From assembly GCA_964019695.1 (NCBI GenBank), contig OZ026521.1, forward strand, positions 35,472,774 to 35,536,773: a DNA stretch of 64,000 bases, given 5' to 3'. The notes under the pieces were generated by a model that saw only the letters and a program-made list of their open reading frames with translations, did not search any database and was not told the origin of the DNA. The DNA comes from Loripinus fragilis. Taxonomy: Eukaryota; Mollusca; Bivalvia; Lucinida; Lucinidae. This document shows positions 1 to 11,235 of this stretch, one piece after another (positions within the stretch are counted from its first letter, which is position 1; each line of letters begins with the position of its first letter). The translations under genes and the position numbers were made by a program.

Positions 1-28
1 ACTGGTAAGACTTTATCATTGCAAAGCA

Positions 29-64
29 AGTTCTCTTTCTCTCTCTATCTCTCTCTGTCTGTCT
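29..64. repeat. CT-rich microsatellite
   Basis: Imperfect (TCTC/TCTG)n tract. Confidence 0.8.
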
Positions 65-94
65 CATCAAGCTGATTTGTTTGACGCTAGCAAA

Positions 95-245
95 GTAAGT
101 AAGAAGGCAAAGATCAGGAATCGATACAATCACGATCTTTTATCTCCCAGGTACCACATGGGAAAATGACAAAAAAACACAAGAGAACTTCATATACAAG
201 CGAGCAAATAGGTCAGCCCTTTCCCAGCAGGTGACTACAAGCTGA
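95..245 (-). repeat. Dispersed repeat R1, reverse copy
   Basis: Reverse complement of the repeat at 350-570. It shares the words for tttcccatgtgg, gggaaagg and gacct. Together with the forward copy it forms an inverted pair just upstream of the exon at 612. Other members are at 9505-9625, 10310-10430, 10690-10830, 39185-39290 and 43075-43320. Confidence 0.65.
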
Positions 246-349
246 AATGAAAAGATAAGAACACATGATAAACGTAAAACATAAATAACGAAAATGATTC
301 AGCTATAATTATGTAGAAATGAGAAGAAAGAAAGAGAGCATTACAAGGC

Positions 350-570
350 GGTGTTTCGTTTGTGGATCTTTTTTGTGTGTTTGTCTTTGCCTTCTGTGAT
401 GTCTGTTTCTTGCAGCCTTGTAGTTACCTCTTGGGAAAGGGTTGACCTCTTGGCCCTCTTATATGTGATATTTTCTTGTGCTTTTTCACTTTCCCATGTG
501 GTGTCCTGGGTCATTCCTGGAAGTTGATTGTATCGATTCTTGATATTTGCCTTCTCTCTTACTTTTATAC
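350..570 (+). repeat. Dispersed repeat R1, forward copy
   Basis: Contains ttgcagccttgtag, gggaaagggttgacctcttgg, ctttcccatgtgg and tgattgtatcgattc, all shared with the other R1 copies. It resembles a SINE or MITE fragment. No function is visible. Confidence 0.65.
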
Positions 571-611
571 AAATTGGCCTATGAATATAAGATAGTAAAT
601 TTTGTTTTCAG

Positions 612-770
612 ATCAGATCATATGGCTTACCGCGCGAAGACAGAGTAGAGGGGCAGATGCTTGGACAGTTTCCAGAAGATATTTTCATTGGAGTTAAAAA
701 TTTACACAGTGTACAAGGAGTTCCAACTCTTGACATAGTATGGATAGATTATGATAATTACAGACAGTTG
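612..770 (+). CDS. Internal exon of MYND zinc-finger gene (first exon seen)
   Basis: A 159-nt exon read in phase 0 at both ends. It is preceded by a pyrimidine-rich acceptor (ttttgttttcag) and followed by a strong donor (TTG|gtaaga). It encodes 53 residues beginning IRSYGLPRED and ending DYDNYRQL. The codons stay open from the acceptor to the donor, and the composition (acidic, aromatic, few low-complexity runs) is protein-like. No start codon should be assigned here: the ATG at 657 is internal, and the exon begins 45 nt earlier at the splice site. I do not recognise the domain. Its link to the downstream exons rests on strand, compatible phase and the absence of any competing gene. Earlier exons must lie outside the window. 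Confidence 0.72.
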
Positions 771-1811
771 GTAAGATCATTGCTTATAACTCGGCCAGTT
801 CATTTAATGTGTTGTACTAATCACATATCTATAAAGCCAATGTTTAAACCTCAGTACACAGCTATCAATATTGGCCGGGGACACTTTCATCCCCCTGATT
901 GAAAACAATTAGTATAAAGGGGTCAGCATGGCGTCCACCTGTTAGATTGTTGGCATGTTTGACAATAGACAAAAAGTTTGTGCAGTCCCAAAATGTATTT
1001 TGAGTTATTTTTCTGATATTTAGAAGGAATGCATATCAGGTAAAGAGAGTGTGTTGCATACAGGCATGGGTTGGTTTTCTTACATCAATTTTTAGCTATC
1101 TCTCATAATTGAAATTTAAAGGGGAAACCTTTTGTGCTCCATAATAATCATTTTCATACCCATTGATATATTTTGATAATATTTTGTAGGATAACATATT
1201 TTATAAAGGTGATGTACTCATATGCAAACATGGTTACTGTCCCTTGCTTTTTGATTGAGTAATCTCCTTTGATTGATTTTAAGGGTAAATTGTTGTACGC
1301 TCCATTACTTTCATACCCTTTGCGTTAACAAGACTAATGTGTAGTAAGATAATATATTGGAGTCAAGATAGTTTGTCCTGCAAAAAGAATGGTTGCTCTT
1401 TCTTTCTTCATACAAGTTATCTTCTTTGAACATATTTTAAACACAAATCCATCTTCCCCCAATAACTGCCATTCCCTTTCAGATAATCTGATATTATTCA
1501 GCATGGTAACATATTAGGTCAAGACGGTGTAGTACATGCTCAAATGATACCTCTCCCTTGCTTACTGGTTGAGTGATATATCATGATGTAATTTCAAAAG
1601 CAAAACCTTCTGATTTCGAAAGTTTATTAGGTTCCTTCAATATCGTATTATGATATTCAGTTTGGATATATATAATATCAAAGTGATTTGTTTGGTGTAA
1701 GAATAAATCTTTGACTTATTGTACCTCTTTTGAATGTATTTAAGCATAATTCCGCGTTTGCTTTACTATAATAGTAATTGTACATAAAATTAGTTTTATC
1801 TCTTCTGATAT

Positions 1812-1857
1812 CACATACACACACACACACACGCACGCACGCACGCACGCACGCACA
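1812..1857. repeat. (CA)n(CGCA)n microsatellite
   Basis: About 22 nt of CA followed by six CGCA/GCAC repeats, abutting the left end of the MITE at 1858. Confidence 0.9.
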
Positions 1858-2457
1858 ATATTTAAAGGAACACCTGATGATTTTCCATAGGTGATAATGT
1901 TTACCCCTGTGCAATATCAAAGTAATGTAATTCACTTGACTATAAGGCAGCAATCCAGTTGTATTTGCCATTTGTGCTACGATAGTCAAAGTTTTGGATC
2001 AGAAAAAGTTTTTTGGTAAAACATTTGCTGCTTAAGTTCATGGCTCAAATTTTGTAATTTTTAATTTTCTTGAAAATGACAATTTTTTTCTGGAACTCTG
2101 TAGAATCTTCTGAATTTGTTAATCGCGTAACCTAATGATTTCTGCAACATTGAAAGGCTATTGACTGTACAGAAATGATGCTGTTGTATTGCTTGATTGA
2201 ACCATCCTCTTAAATTTTGGTTTTGAAAAAAGGGATATTTTTTTTAATATTTCCATTTTTTACATAAAGCGTTCTATGGGAATTCTGGAAAGGGATTACT
2301 TCATTTTTATTAACAAGCACCATCCTTGATGGGTAACCAAACTAATCCCAGGAGATACATGTTTTTGCCTTATTAACCCAACTCTCGTTATGAGTCAGAC
2401 TATGAGTGACTTTGTAGTGTGATCTATGGTAAAATGCGCAGTGTTCCTTTAAATATT
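1858..2457. mobile_element. 600-bp MITE with TTTAAAGGAACAC ends
   Basis: The left end is aatatttaaaggaacac and the right end gtgttcctttaaatatt, with a weaker inverted match extending about 40 bp inward (ttttccatagg / ccatagatc). There is no coding capacity. It inserted beside a microsatellite. Confidence 0.65.
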
Positions 2458-2504
2458 TTGAGCAGTGTATATAATTTTATATATAAGGGTAAAAAAAATA
2501 CAGA

Positions 2505-2662
2505 AATATTATACAATTATTGACTTATGCTGAGGTAGACATGGAATGTTATTGAACAGTAAACGTCATATTGACCGATGCGGAGCGAAGGTCAATATGA
2601 TTAAGTTTACTCTTCAATAACACTCCATGTCTAACGAAACATAAGTCAACAATTGTTTTATT
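2505..2662. repeat. Foldback repeat with GCGGAGC loop
   Basis: Arms of about 65 nt (acttatg...gtagacatgg...gttattgaa...gtaaac) around a central tcatattgacc / ggtcaatatga pair and the asymmetric loop gatgcggagcgaa. It belongs to the same structural class as 12588-12738 and 41931-42085. Confidence 0.75.
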
Positions 2663-4150
2663 ATATTATAATTGTATGTTATGCGTTTCCTGCCATTTTA
2701 GACCATTAAAACGTTGACGTTACGGATGAATCATGCGAAATGACTACATTCTGACGTCACTTCCCGTAAGCCAGTCAATATTACCTCGTGCTGTGTGCTC
2801 ATTTCCGTCAAACCATGTAATATGTAGTTTTATTGACTCCAGTGGATATGCATCTGGGCTAATCAGAATTTGTTTATTTATAGATTATATAATAAATATT
2901 AATATAGACAATACATATTAACTCCTGGTAATCTTTAAAACAGTGAAACCGGTAGAGGAAAGAGAAAATTGTTTATTAAAAGTTGTGAAATTGCACTTAA
3001 TCTTGTTTTGTTTATATATTGCCGTATTTTTATTACCCTGAAGTTCAGAGGTAGTTACGTATGCTTATTTTATCTCATACCTGTAGTCGATAGTTTTCAC
3101 CAAATATATGGGACTAAATGAGGTTATCTGAAATTCATTGTATCAAAACGGTAGTAACATGACTATATTGTCCGCTGTTGTGTAGCAGGCTAATCCAAGA
3201 GTCATATATTAAAGGAGGCAAGTTTGAATCTCGCAAGAAGTGTTTTATTTTTTTTCCAGTAAAATACTTCCTATGTACTGACAAGACGCAAAACTCTAAA
3301 AATCGAGAAAATGCTTATTTTTTGTGCAATTGCGTATATGTACTTGGGGTCACACGCGTAGTTGTTATTAAATTGAGACTGTTTCGTCTAAAAGCCAAGA
3401 TAGTTGTCCGACATTCTTGATTTACTAGCAACTGCAGTGTTGTTCTATGTACATTTCCATTTACTTACTCTACATAATATGCACACGCGCGTAAACCAAA
3501 AACAATCCTGGGTTTTAGCACATACAAACCTTCCTTTACAGAAAAAAAAACACTCCTCGTGAGATTAGAGCCTACCTGCTATATGCAATGAGTCCCGCGC
3601 CTAACCCGACGATACTGTCGAACTGCTACTTATTTTCTCTTATCACACATTCCATTTCAAATAATCTAATTATTTTCTGTATATTTGACTAAAACTACCA
3701 ATAACAGATTGGAGATCAAATTAGCATAGGCTACTCGCTTTGAATTTCAGGGTAAAAAAATAAGACAGTACTAAGTTGTCATCTTTGTAACTGCTTATCT
3801 TTTATCTGTAGGTCGGGGGATTTGCCATCTTCTTTGGTGATACAAACTGGGGGGCCCTTTGTAACTGGGGGGCCCTTTATGGATTTGGGATTGTCAATAT
3901 TAAATGGACGATAAGCGATATTATTTTAATTTTAAAATTTATGAATTGCCATTTTTTGTGTAGATGTTTATCGCTTAGCTTTCAAGCTGTATATTTTTTG
4001 CAAATGTTCTTTGACGCCTGATGTCAATATATACCTGCGTTTTTTTCCTAAAAATGAAAGTCTGCCATTTGACCTTTCTTGCACATATAAACTACCCTGG
4101 CTTTATGCTTAATGATATCGGAATCATTATTCTATATTACATGCTTCAAG
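2663..4150. other. Intron stretch without recognised features
   Basis: AT-rich intron 1 sequence. Apart from a small direct repeat at about 3848-3880 (aactggggggccc twice), I see no repeat family, gene or splice pair. Confidence 0.5.
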
Positions 4151-4164
4151 GATGTAAAATCTGG

Positions 4165-4545
4165 AAACTTTTTATTCAACATCAATCCCCCCATGTGCCA
4201 GCAGAAGCTTTTGCCTGTATATGCGTTACCATCTTCTATCATATGACGTCGCGTCTGGGAGTGAAATAACGCCATGCAATTAAATCGATAAACCATAAAT
4301 ACGATAAATTTCAAAGTATTTGTCATATGATAAATAGTATCTAACATTCGTGCTCTTGTATTATTGAATTTATTAAACTCGTTGCGAAAAAGAGATAAAA
4401 TGCTCGGCAAGCCTCGCATTTTATCTCTTTTCCCCAACTCGTTTAATAAATTCAATAAAACATGAGCACTCATGTAAGATCCTCTATTTACACATTATAT
4501 GAAAGTGGCTTGCTGGCACTAGGGAGAACGATACTCTGAATCCCA
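4165..4545. mobile_element. C-run hairpin element interrupted by a MITE
   Basis: The outer arms are ccccccatgtgccagc on the left (4178-4193) and ggcttgctggcac on the right (about 4507-4519). The same element without an insert is present reverse-complemented at 28345-28445. The interruption is the family-G MITE at 4232-4484. Confidence 0.65.
4232..4484. mobile_element. Family-G foldback MITE nested in another element
   Basis: One end carries catatgacgtcgcgtctggg, the other cactcatgtaagatcctcta. The centre is a hairpin with 15-bp arms (aaagagataaaatgc / gcattttatctcttt) and the loop tcggcaagcctc at about 4388-4429, flanked by a second inverted pair around gaatttattaaactcgtt. Other members are at 41425-41735, 55216-55520, 55521-55885 and, as tandem relics, 61217-62572. 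Confidence 0.7.
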
Positions 4546-6100
4546 AACAGCAGAGCTAAGCCTGTAAAAATGTCTACTGAATATGGAATCAATGAGAGAA
4601 ATAAAGTTCTCTGGTACCAACCTCCCCCTAAGTTGTTTGTATTATTTGCTAGTTTTATATGGAGTAAATAAACATAAGAAGCAGCTTTAGCATCTCTTAT
4701 CTTTTTATAAGAAAAAACTTAGCATTATTTTATGAGACATACTTTTGCTAACATCCTGTACTTATACATCTACAACACAGGTATAGTCTTGATTATGTAA
4801 ACACTTTACTGTTCAACCCTCTATGACAGATTGGTCACTTTCAACCTAAATAATATATACCATAATTTGTATACTCGAGATGCATTTTGACATGCTTTAT
4901 GGTTAAAACAGCCTAACGTTATTTTTAAAGGGTCTAGTCAGAATAACTTCTATTTATAAAGCTAGTGCTCTTTGATTCATTCAAAAGGATTTATTTCTGT
5001 TGTTTTGAGCTTCAGTTTTTCTTATTATATAAGGCAGTTGCATGCCATGGGACAGCTACTTGAAAAGTATCTCCCCAATATGATTTTATTACAAATCATA
5101 TTTTATGTTTTAAACATTTTTCATAAAATTTCGTGATTTGTAAATAATCTGCATATGATATATGCAATAATTATTGCCATGCTTACCAAAAACAAGAAAA
5201 AGAGATAAAAATCATTTTTATTGTTACGAAATTTTAGATCCCCACTCCATCCGACCAACCAAATCTTTAAAGTATGTAGGGATTTTTAATATATTTTAAT
5301 AGCAATTGGACATTGGATATAAACTTTGCACTGATACATGTACTACATTCATTACACCAAAAGCTCCAAAATGGTTCTTGGCATCAGAAAAGTAGGCATA
5401 TACTGCTCAAACTGTCAATGATCCTTATTCCTTTGACGAGTGTATGTTTTAATGCTAGTGCTTTAAACAACAAAAATGAATATTTGAATTCTTAGATACT
5501 CAATCCAGGTGTTGATATCTTTCATATTCTGGTCCTTCAGCAATATTGGGATCTGACAGAAGGCAGGATACCACTTAAGCAGGTGCTAGGGTGCGTGAGA
5601 ATTGTTGCGCTTTCTATTAGTCTCATGAACAGACTTGATTAAACTAAGTCTTCTGTTTTCTTATATTGTAGTTTCGCTATATTTATGAAGGATCTTCTTT
5701 TCCAGATTATTTATTGAGATGACTTCCTAATAATCATAATCTTTATTTTGAACAATTGGGTAGTCAGATATATCACACGAAACTACAGGATATAGGCCAG
5801 TACATTTAGCCAAACAAGACCCTAGACCCTAAACTAATTCCTTGAGAAATGTTATTAACAGTTTTTGTATCAAAAAGGTGTCCTATTTCATAGAAAAAAG
5901 GTCCTCGAAAAATCCGTGGGGAAATGGTATTTTTGGGGGGTTGGAAAAATACGAAAAATGAAGAAAAATCGCCAAAAACTGGCAAATAGTATCATGTTAC
6001 AGGTACCCTGGGATCTAATTTGACATACCTTGCTATCCCAGGACAAGATTCCATGGGTGTCAAATTGTTCATTGGTACCCCAGGCATGTCCCAAAAAAGT
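4546..6100. other. Intron stretch; one candidate micro-exon
   Basis: AT-rich sequence with no repeat I can assign. The only item of note is the candidate exon at 5541-5582. Confidence 0.4.
5541..5582 (+). CDS. Possible 14-codon micro-exon of the MYND gene
   Basis: A 42-nt stretch follows a good acceptor (ggtccttcag) and ends CAG|gtgcta. In phase 0 it reads QYWDLTEGRIPLKQ, and phase 0 at both ends would slot between the exons at 612-770 and 8474-8539 without disturbing the frame. The donor matches consensus poorly after GT, and a stretch this short can be open by chance. It is kept as a candidate only. Transcript evidence would decide it. Confidence 0.3.
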
Positions 6101-6109
6101 GTCTCTCAG

Positions 6110-7660
6110 AAAAACTTATTCTGGCTATGCTTAAACGCATGGTTTCGATGGCAACCCATTATGCTTTTCTCCTGAATGGGGGTATACCTACGAAAACAAC
6201 CACATCTCAGCTGCTTTTTAGTCTAGACTACTAATAATGGTACCAATTAAAGCTAAGACATCAGCCTTTTTTGAATGATCAGATATGCAAATTTTCTGAT
6301 TTAAATACTCATGAATATTAATGAGAACATTAAAATGTGGGGAAATCGTAAAAAATACCCATAGAGTAACAAATACTGATTCCTGCCCAAAAACATCAAT
6401 GGTTTACATTGTTTGTTGTTATACCATAAATGATATAATATGACAAGATCGTTCACCTGGTGGCTGTAGATGTAAATTATCCCATTTGCATATCCATGAA
6501 TATTTATGAAAACTTGAAAAATGACAGGAAAATCATTGCAAAGAAAATAAGTAAGCAACAACTAGAAAATTGAAGCCTGTGATAGTATGCTGACACTACA
6601 CCCCTATGGCGATTTCTAATGGATGCCAACTTTTCCATTAGGACCAGCAAAATGCTAACAATTAATGTCCTCAAAATTCATTTACCTATTTGGGTTAATG
6701 CTGTATGTCTTTTGTGAAATTAAATTGTTTCCATGTTTCATAAAATAATTTTAAAGAATTGAATGTACCTACAGAAATACTCATATCTCAGCAGCAACTA
6801 TAAACTTGGTATCAAACTAATTCTTATTAATATATTTATTTCTGGACTGTCCCGTATGCAAATTATCCCATTTGTATATAAATGAATATTTATGAAAACC
6901 TGAGATTAGAGAGTAATTTCAGGAAAAATTGATGTACATATTCAGCTGCTAATTGCTCTAGAATACAAAATGGTACCAAATTGAAGCTAAGACAAATCTC
7001 TTCTAAATAATCTGAAAATAAACTCTGGTTAAATATGTAAATAACATAATTGTCATATCCATCATTAATTCATTATTAACGGAAATTATAGAAGTGAGAG
7101 AAAATTTGTCAAAAAGAAGAGCAAGAACAAAAAATGGGTATATATACTCATATATCAGAATTCTTTCACACAGTTGTTAAACTTTCAAATTACTTTTACT
7201 CTTTGTTTATTGTTACTCCCATTATGGGAGTCTGTAATTGTTCTATGTTTTGTTGTACGTTACTTTATGTCCATTCTAGTATTGCAATCATCTTGATGGG
7301 GAAAAGAGAGCTGGTTGCTTTGCTTAATTTGTCTTCTTGGTGTCTCGTGATGGTTGAGCGGCTCTTCCTGGCAGTGCCACGGGATTGTCTGCAGTTTGTG
7401 ATTGTGGTATTTCCTGATTATACTCTCTTACTATTTTAAATATATATTGATATTAATAAAAATATTGGAAAAGATTAACAAATCACAGAATAATTTAGTG
7501 GGCATACCTACAAACTACAAAATTACTCATGTCGCTGCTGCTAGACGCCCTAAGTTATCAAACGTGGCTCTTGATTGATGCTAAGACATATACCTTATAC
7601 CCTGTGTTTCAATATGCATATGCACTAATTTTAGTTTTCACATGACTTTATGACTGGGAA
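6110..7660. repeat. Diverged tandem of about 400-bp units
   Basis: Words such as catatctcagc, aagctaagaca, tgcaaattatccca and catgaatatttatgaaaac recur in order around 6200-6300, 6430-6510, 6770-6910, 6940-7010 and 7500-7600. The divergence is high. A 7290-7435 segment resembles 32310-32420. Confidence 0.45.
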
Positions 7661-8210
7661 TTATGAAATTTCCTATGTATTTCTTTTTGAGGAAAATAAT
7701 TCTGTACGAAATTGAGCCATTTAAAACAATATTATGCTAAAGCAATCACTGAGAGGGTGTCTCAAAGTGAAGGATTAAAATATTCTATTGACACAACTGT
7801 CGTACAGCTAGATGAATCAAGAGGACAACTCCTTTCCTAATGATGGAACAAATTTACTTTCATCAGTTGATTAGCAATTGCAGATAAATAGGGAATTGCA
7901 ACTGTTATTTAGGAAGCATATTAGTGCTTTAGGGCGTTTGTTTTAGCATGGAAAATAAACAAGTGGACGCAGAAGTTGGGTTTGACTGAGTAAATCGAGT
8001 CTCAGACAAGTAAGTGTTAGCATTAAAAAAATCAACTGATATTCCCATAATAACAGCCATAGAAGGCTACCCCTCAGCCTTTTGTGTAACAAGTTGTTTA
8101 ATAAATATTGGTACAAGCCGCCTAATATAAATATGTTCGTTTGATTTTAAAAGCAAAGAATGCACCAAAGAGCTGAAAGTGCATTTTTGCCACATGAACT
8201 CGTTCTTTAC
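7661..8210. other. Intron stretch without recognised features
   Basis: AT-rich, with no repeat or exon-like segment. A GTAAGT at about 8010 is not preceded by an open frame. Confidence 0.45.
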
Positions 8211-8211
8211 A

Positions 8212-8385
8212 GGCTCTTAGCGCAGTCGTCAGCTTGTCCGACTACAGATACATGGGTTGTGAGTTCAATCATGGCCTGGGTTCATACTTTGTGGAGATCA
8301 ATCATGAAATGATTATAGGTCATTCTTCTCCTTCCCCTGTTTCAAGAAGTGTTGTTGTCAATTGCAAGTGAAAGTATGTCAATTT
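8212..8385 (+). mobile_element. tRNA-derived SINE, family S3
   Basis: Degenerate tRNA head: A box ttagcgcagtcgtcagc and a B-box-like gtgagttcaatc. The body tgtggagatcaatcatgaaa...cattcttctcc matches the SINE at 56205-56360. The head is too decayed for a functional tRNA. Confidence 0.6.
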
Positions 8386-8473
8386 AAATTTATCTAGTGA
8401 CTACAAATTAGACAATAACATAATGTTACAAATGCCACATGGGACAATTTAACATATTTTTTTTTTATTTTAG

Positions 8474-8539
8474 ATGAGCTCTTTGAAAAAATCCAATTTG
8501 AAACTTGGTCCAATTTATTCGTTTCATATTACGCAGAAG
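8474..8539 (+). CDS. Short internal exon of MYND gene (22 codons)
   Basis: A 66-nt exon after a long T-rich acceptor (tttttttattttag) with donor AAG|gtatat. In phase 0 it reads MSSLKKSNLKLG followed by PIYSFHITQK, and joins in frame to the exons before and after. The leading ATG is probably an internal methionine. A second frame of the same stretch (DELFEKIQFE...) is also open, but it would force the next exon (29711-29812) into a frame with a stop, so phase 0 is preferred. The donor is only moderate. No domain is recognised. Confidence 0.5.
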
Positions 8540-9177
8540 GTATATTGGAGAAAAGAGCAAAGTGACACTTTGTAATCTTATATTAGAAACTTATCATCAA
8601 TATGGTTGTATGAAAAGGTGCCAAGTGACATATGGAACATTAGTCCACACAACTTTCATACATGATCACTATTGTGAAGAGGTACCATGTGCTAATAGCA
8701 ACCCACCAACGAGTTTTTGTCGCAAAGCAGCAACAACAAGGGTTGGTTGCTGTTACGATTAGAGGCTATGTTCTGTTCTATTCATCTGCAATATGAAGGA
8801 CTGATTTCCATTCTGTCATTTGAGTTCTGGTATCTATACGGAGGCGATTCGATCTAACTAAGAACCTTATTCTACCGTTGAAAAATATGCTGTGATTATC
8901 ATTAACATTGAAAAAGTACAAAAAGTAAAAGTAAATAGCGAAGACGCCAGTTTCGTTGATATTAAAGTTATATTTTAGCCATAAGACTGAGGGATATTTT
9001 TTCGATCACCAGAAGCTTGAACGGTAATGATAGCTTTGAAAGCAAGCGGCTGTGTGTCTCCCCATAACGTGACGTCACAATTCTTATAACGTTACGTCAC
9101 GACATGATAACGTCTTGAGCCAAACGCCAACTGCCACATGCATCGTCGCGCCTTTGAAAGAGGCAGCCACAAATGAG

Positions 9178-9397
9178 CCCGACATGAGATTTCCAACATT
9201 GTGATATGTGCGACCAGCAGAGACTCAGATCAGCCTGTGCATACACGCCTTTGCTAGTCACTTAAATTTTCTTTGAGTGTTATGCTACTGACTAAACATC
9301 ATTTGGAGTTTCTAAGCTTAAAAGTAGGCTGCACAGGCTCGTCTGAGGCCACACTTGTCAAAATGCCACATTGTTGGAAATCACATGTCGCTGCTCA
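9178..9397 (-). mobile_element. Family-A foldback MITE, copy 1
   Basis: Inverted ends gacatgagatttccaaca and tgttggaaatcacatgtcg. The interior has two smaller hairpin-like stretches: a gcctgtgcatacacgcc side and an aggctgcacaggctc side. It is inverted relative to the copies at 26.3, 31.0 and 54.0 kb. Confidence 0.75.
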
Positions 9398-9504
9398 GAT
9401 TACAAATCCTCATGGTATCCAATAGGAACCCCATTGCCTTTAAAATACCTTGCCGGATTATTTTATTTCTTATATTCAGAGCTAATAAGCTAGTGATACT
9501 AGTT

Positions 9505-9625
9505 TTTCCCTCCAGTAATTTTCTTACTGACTGTTCCAGGGTGGTACTTCTTCATTTGTGTTCATCTTTGACATATTGCCTTGTATGTGTCTTCTTGCCT
9601 TGTGGTCACCTGTTGGAAAAGGGGT
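9505..9625 (+). repeat. Dispersed repeat R1
   Basis: ttactgactgttccagggtgg ... ccttgtggtcacctgttgg, matching the R1 copies at 350 and 43075. Confidence 0.55.
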
Positions 9626-9629
9626 AAAG

Positions 9630-9830
9630 CCGTCGTCATTGGTGCGGCAGGTCCAGCATACCCACTTTTTTGGCTGAGTATGCTCCGCCGTGCCTATTTT
9701 TCTCGTTTCAGCTCATTTTTCTTTGGGCGTTACCTCTGATTTTATTTAATCATGCGACAATTTACGAACGATGCGCATGTCATTAATATACCTTGCCAAG
9801 GTTTTAAAACAAGCGGGTTATGGGTTGTGT
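9630..9830. repeat. Dispersed repeat shared in inverse with 23870-24035
   Basis: gcatacccacttttttggctgagtatgctcc and the following ctcgtttcagctcattt stretch recur reverse-complemented at 23935-24010. Confidence 0.55.
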
Positions 9831-10309
9831 CAAGACAAAACCTACGGTAGTTGCATTTCCGTAACAAAGGCGCAGACCAGCCTGCGCAGACATGCAGTCT
9901 GATCAGCGACTTTGTTTTTCAATTTCAGGAAAGTATAAGTAAAAACGCTAAAAGTATTTTGACAAAAAACCTGAGGACCAATGCCAACGTAACATACTGA
10001 AGAAACAGTGAAAATCGTAACTGTCTAAAAAGGATTTTGTCCAGCATTCCGTTTTTCACTCCACAAGGAATATCTTTTCTAGCAAAAAATACAAACTTGA
10101 TCCCTAGACACAAGTGCATTAAAACCCTTTAAAAACAACCATAGAAGCGCTCGAAATTAAAAGAAAATCTGGGTGGAGAGGGTAGACCCCCTAACGATAG
10201 GGTGGAATAATACCCCTCTCGTGCTCTCCACCCTTACGTGCCTTTGGCACTCGATGGTTTCTTCCATCAGTTTGAAATACTCGGCGAAGGCCCTGAGTTT
10301 GAGCTGACC

Positions 10310-10430
10310 TCAAGGCGCTTCTGTATGCGACTTTTTCTTGTTCTCTTGTCACTTTCCCCTAAGGTGTTGTGCAGGTGGGGTACTAAATCTGTAGATTCCT
10401 GACATTTGCCTTCTTCCTTACTTTTTATAC
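10310..10430 (+). repeat. Dispersed repeat R1
   Basis: The 3' part of R1: ttcttgttctcttgtcactttcccc to gattcctgacatttgcc. Confidence 0.5.
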
Positions 10431-10689
10431 TCACACGAGTACCTACTTACAAGAAATACTGTATACTGTGCTATCATCTCAGATCAAATAGTAATTGGTT
10501 GCCCATTAGGTGTGCCTTTTCATATTTTTAATTAAAACACAGTGTAGATGTTAGATTCATGAAAACAACATACCTACTATTCTACAACCTGATATCAACT
10601 TGATAAGAACTTTAGTAGTTGTGGATCAAGTATCAAAAATGCTAGATGACTGCAAACATTAAAACTCATTTTCCTCAAAAGTTGAAAAA

Positions 10690-10830
10690 TGTCACTTGGC
10701 ACCTTCTTCCACCAATTGTGTTTCATGTCTGTCATGCTGTTTTGTCTGTTCCTTGCAATCTTGTGATCGCCTGGTGACAAAGGGCTGGCCTCTTGGCTCT
10801 TTTGTGGGTGATGTTTTCTTGTGTTTTTGT
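10690..10830 (+). repeat. Dispersed repeat R1
   Basis: gtctgttccttgcaatcttgtg, followed by gggctggcctcttggctc and atgttttcttgtg. Confidence 0.55.
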
Positions 10831-11235
10831 ACAGCAACTCGATGTCATTTTAAATACATCATTATCATCCATTTTATTTATTATATTTTTTTACTTTTTC
10901 CATCCAAATTATGTTTAGTTTAATATTGTCTGACGCTAATGACCTAGAAGTGTTGATGCGTCGTTTAGCACCAAACAAACAAACAAACTGATTGATGCCT
11001 TTTGTTCTTGCTGTTCAAGTCAGCATTGTATTTAATCATCAGCTTTATGTGTCTGTGGTAGTAGAAATGCTTTATGGAAGTTTATTATATCAATATCTCT
11101 GGTTAGGTAGCTACACAGTTAAAAGGTGTTTTCTATACTTGAAGTCATTAACATTTAACCATACTCATGCAAAGAAATAAGCTTGGACATGCATACATCA
11201 TTGAAAGGAGACGAGGAAAATTGCCATCCAGATAT

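Noticed and set aside
1..10. ACTG followed by GTAAGA at the very start, which could be the end of an upstream exon
   Set aside because: A donor-like word alone, with no sequence before it to test for an open frame.
7134..7439. 101-codon + strand frame with hydrophobic stretches
   Set aside because: Part of it recurs as noncoding repeat at 32310-32420, and no splice sites or domain are present.
8474..8590. Alternative frame of the short exon (DELFEKIQFETW...)
   Set aside because: Open and protein-like, but entering the next exon in that phase meets a stop, while phase 0 stays open throughout.
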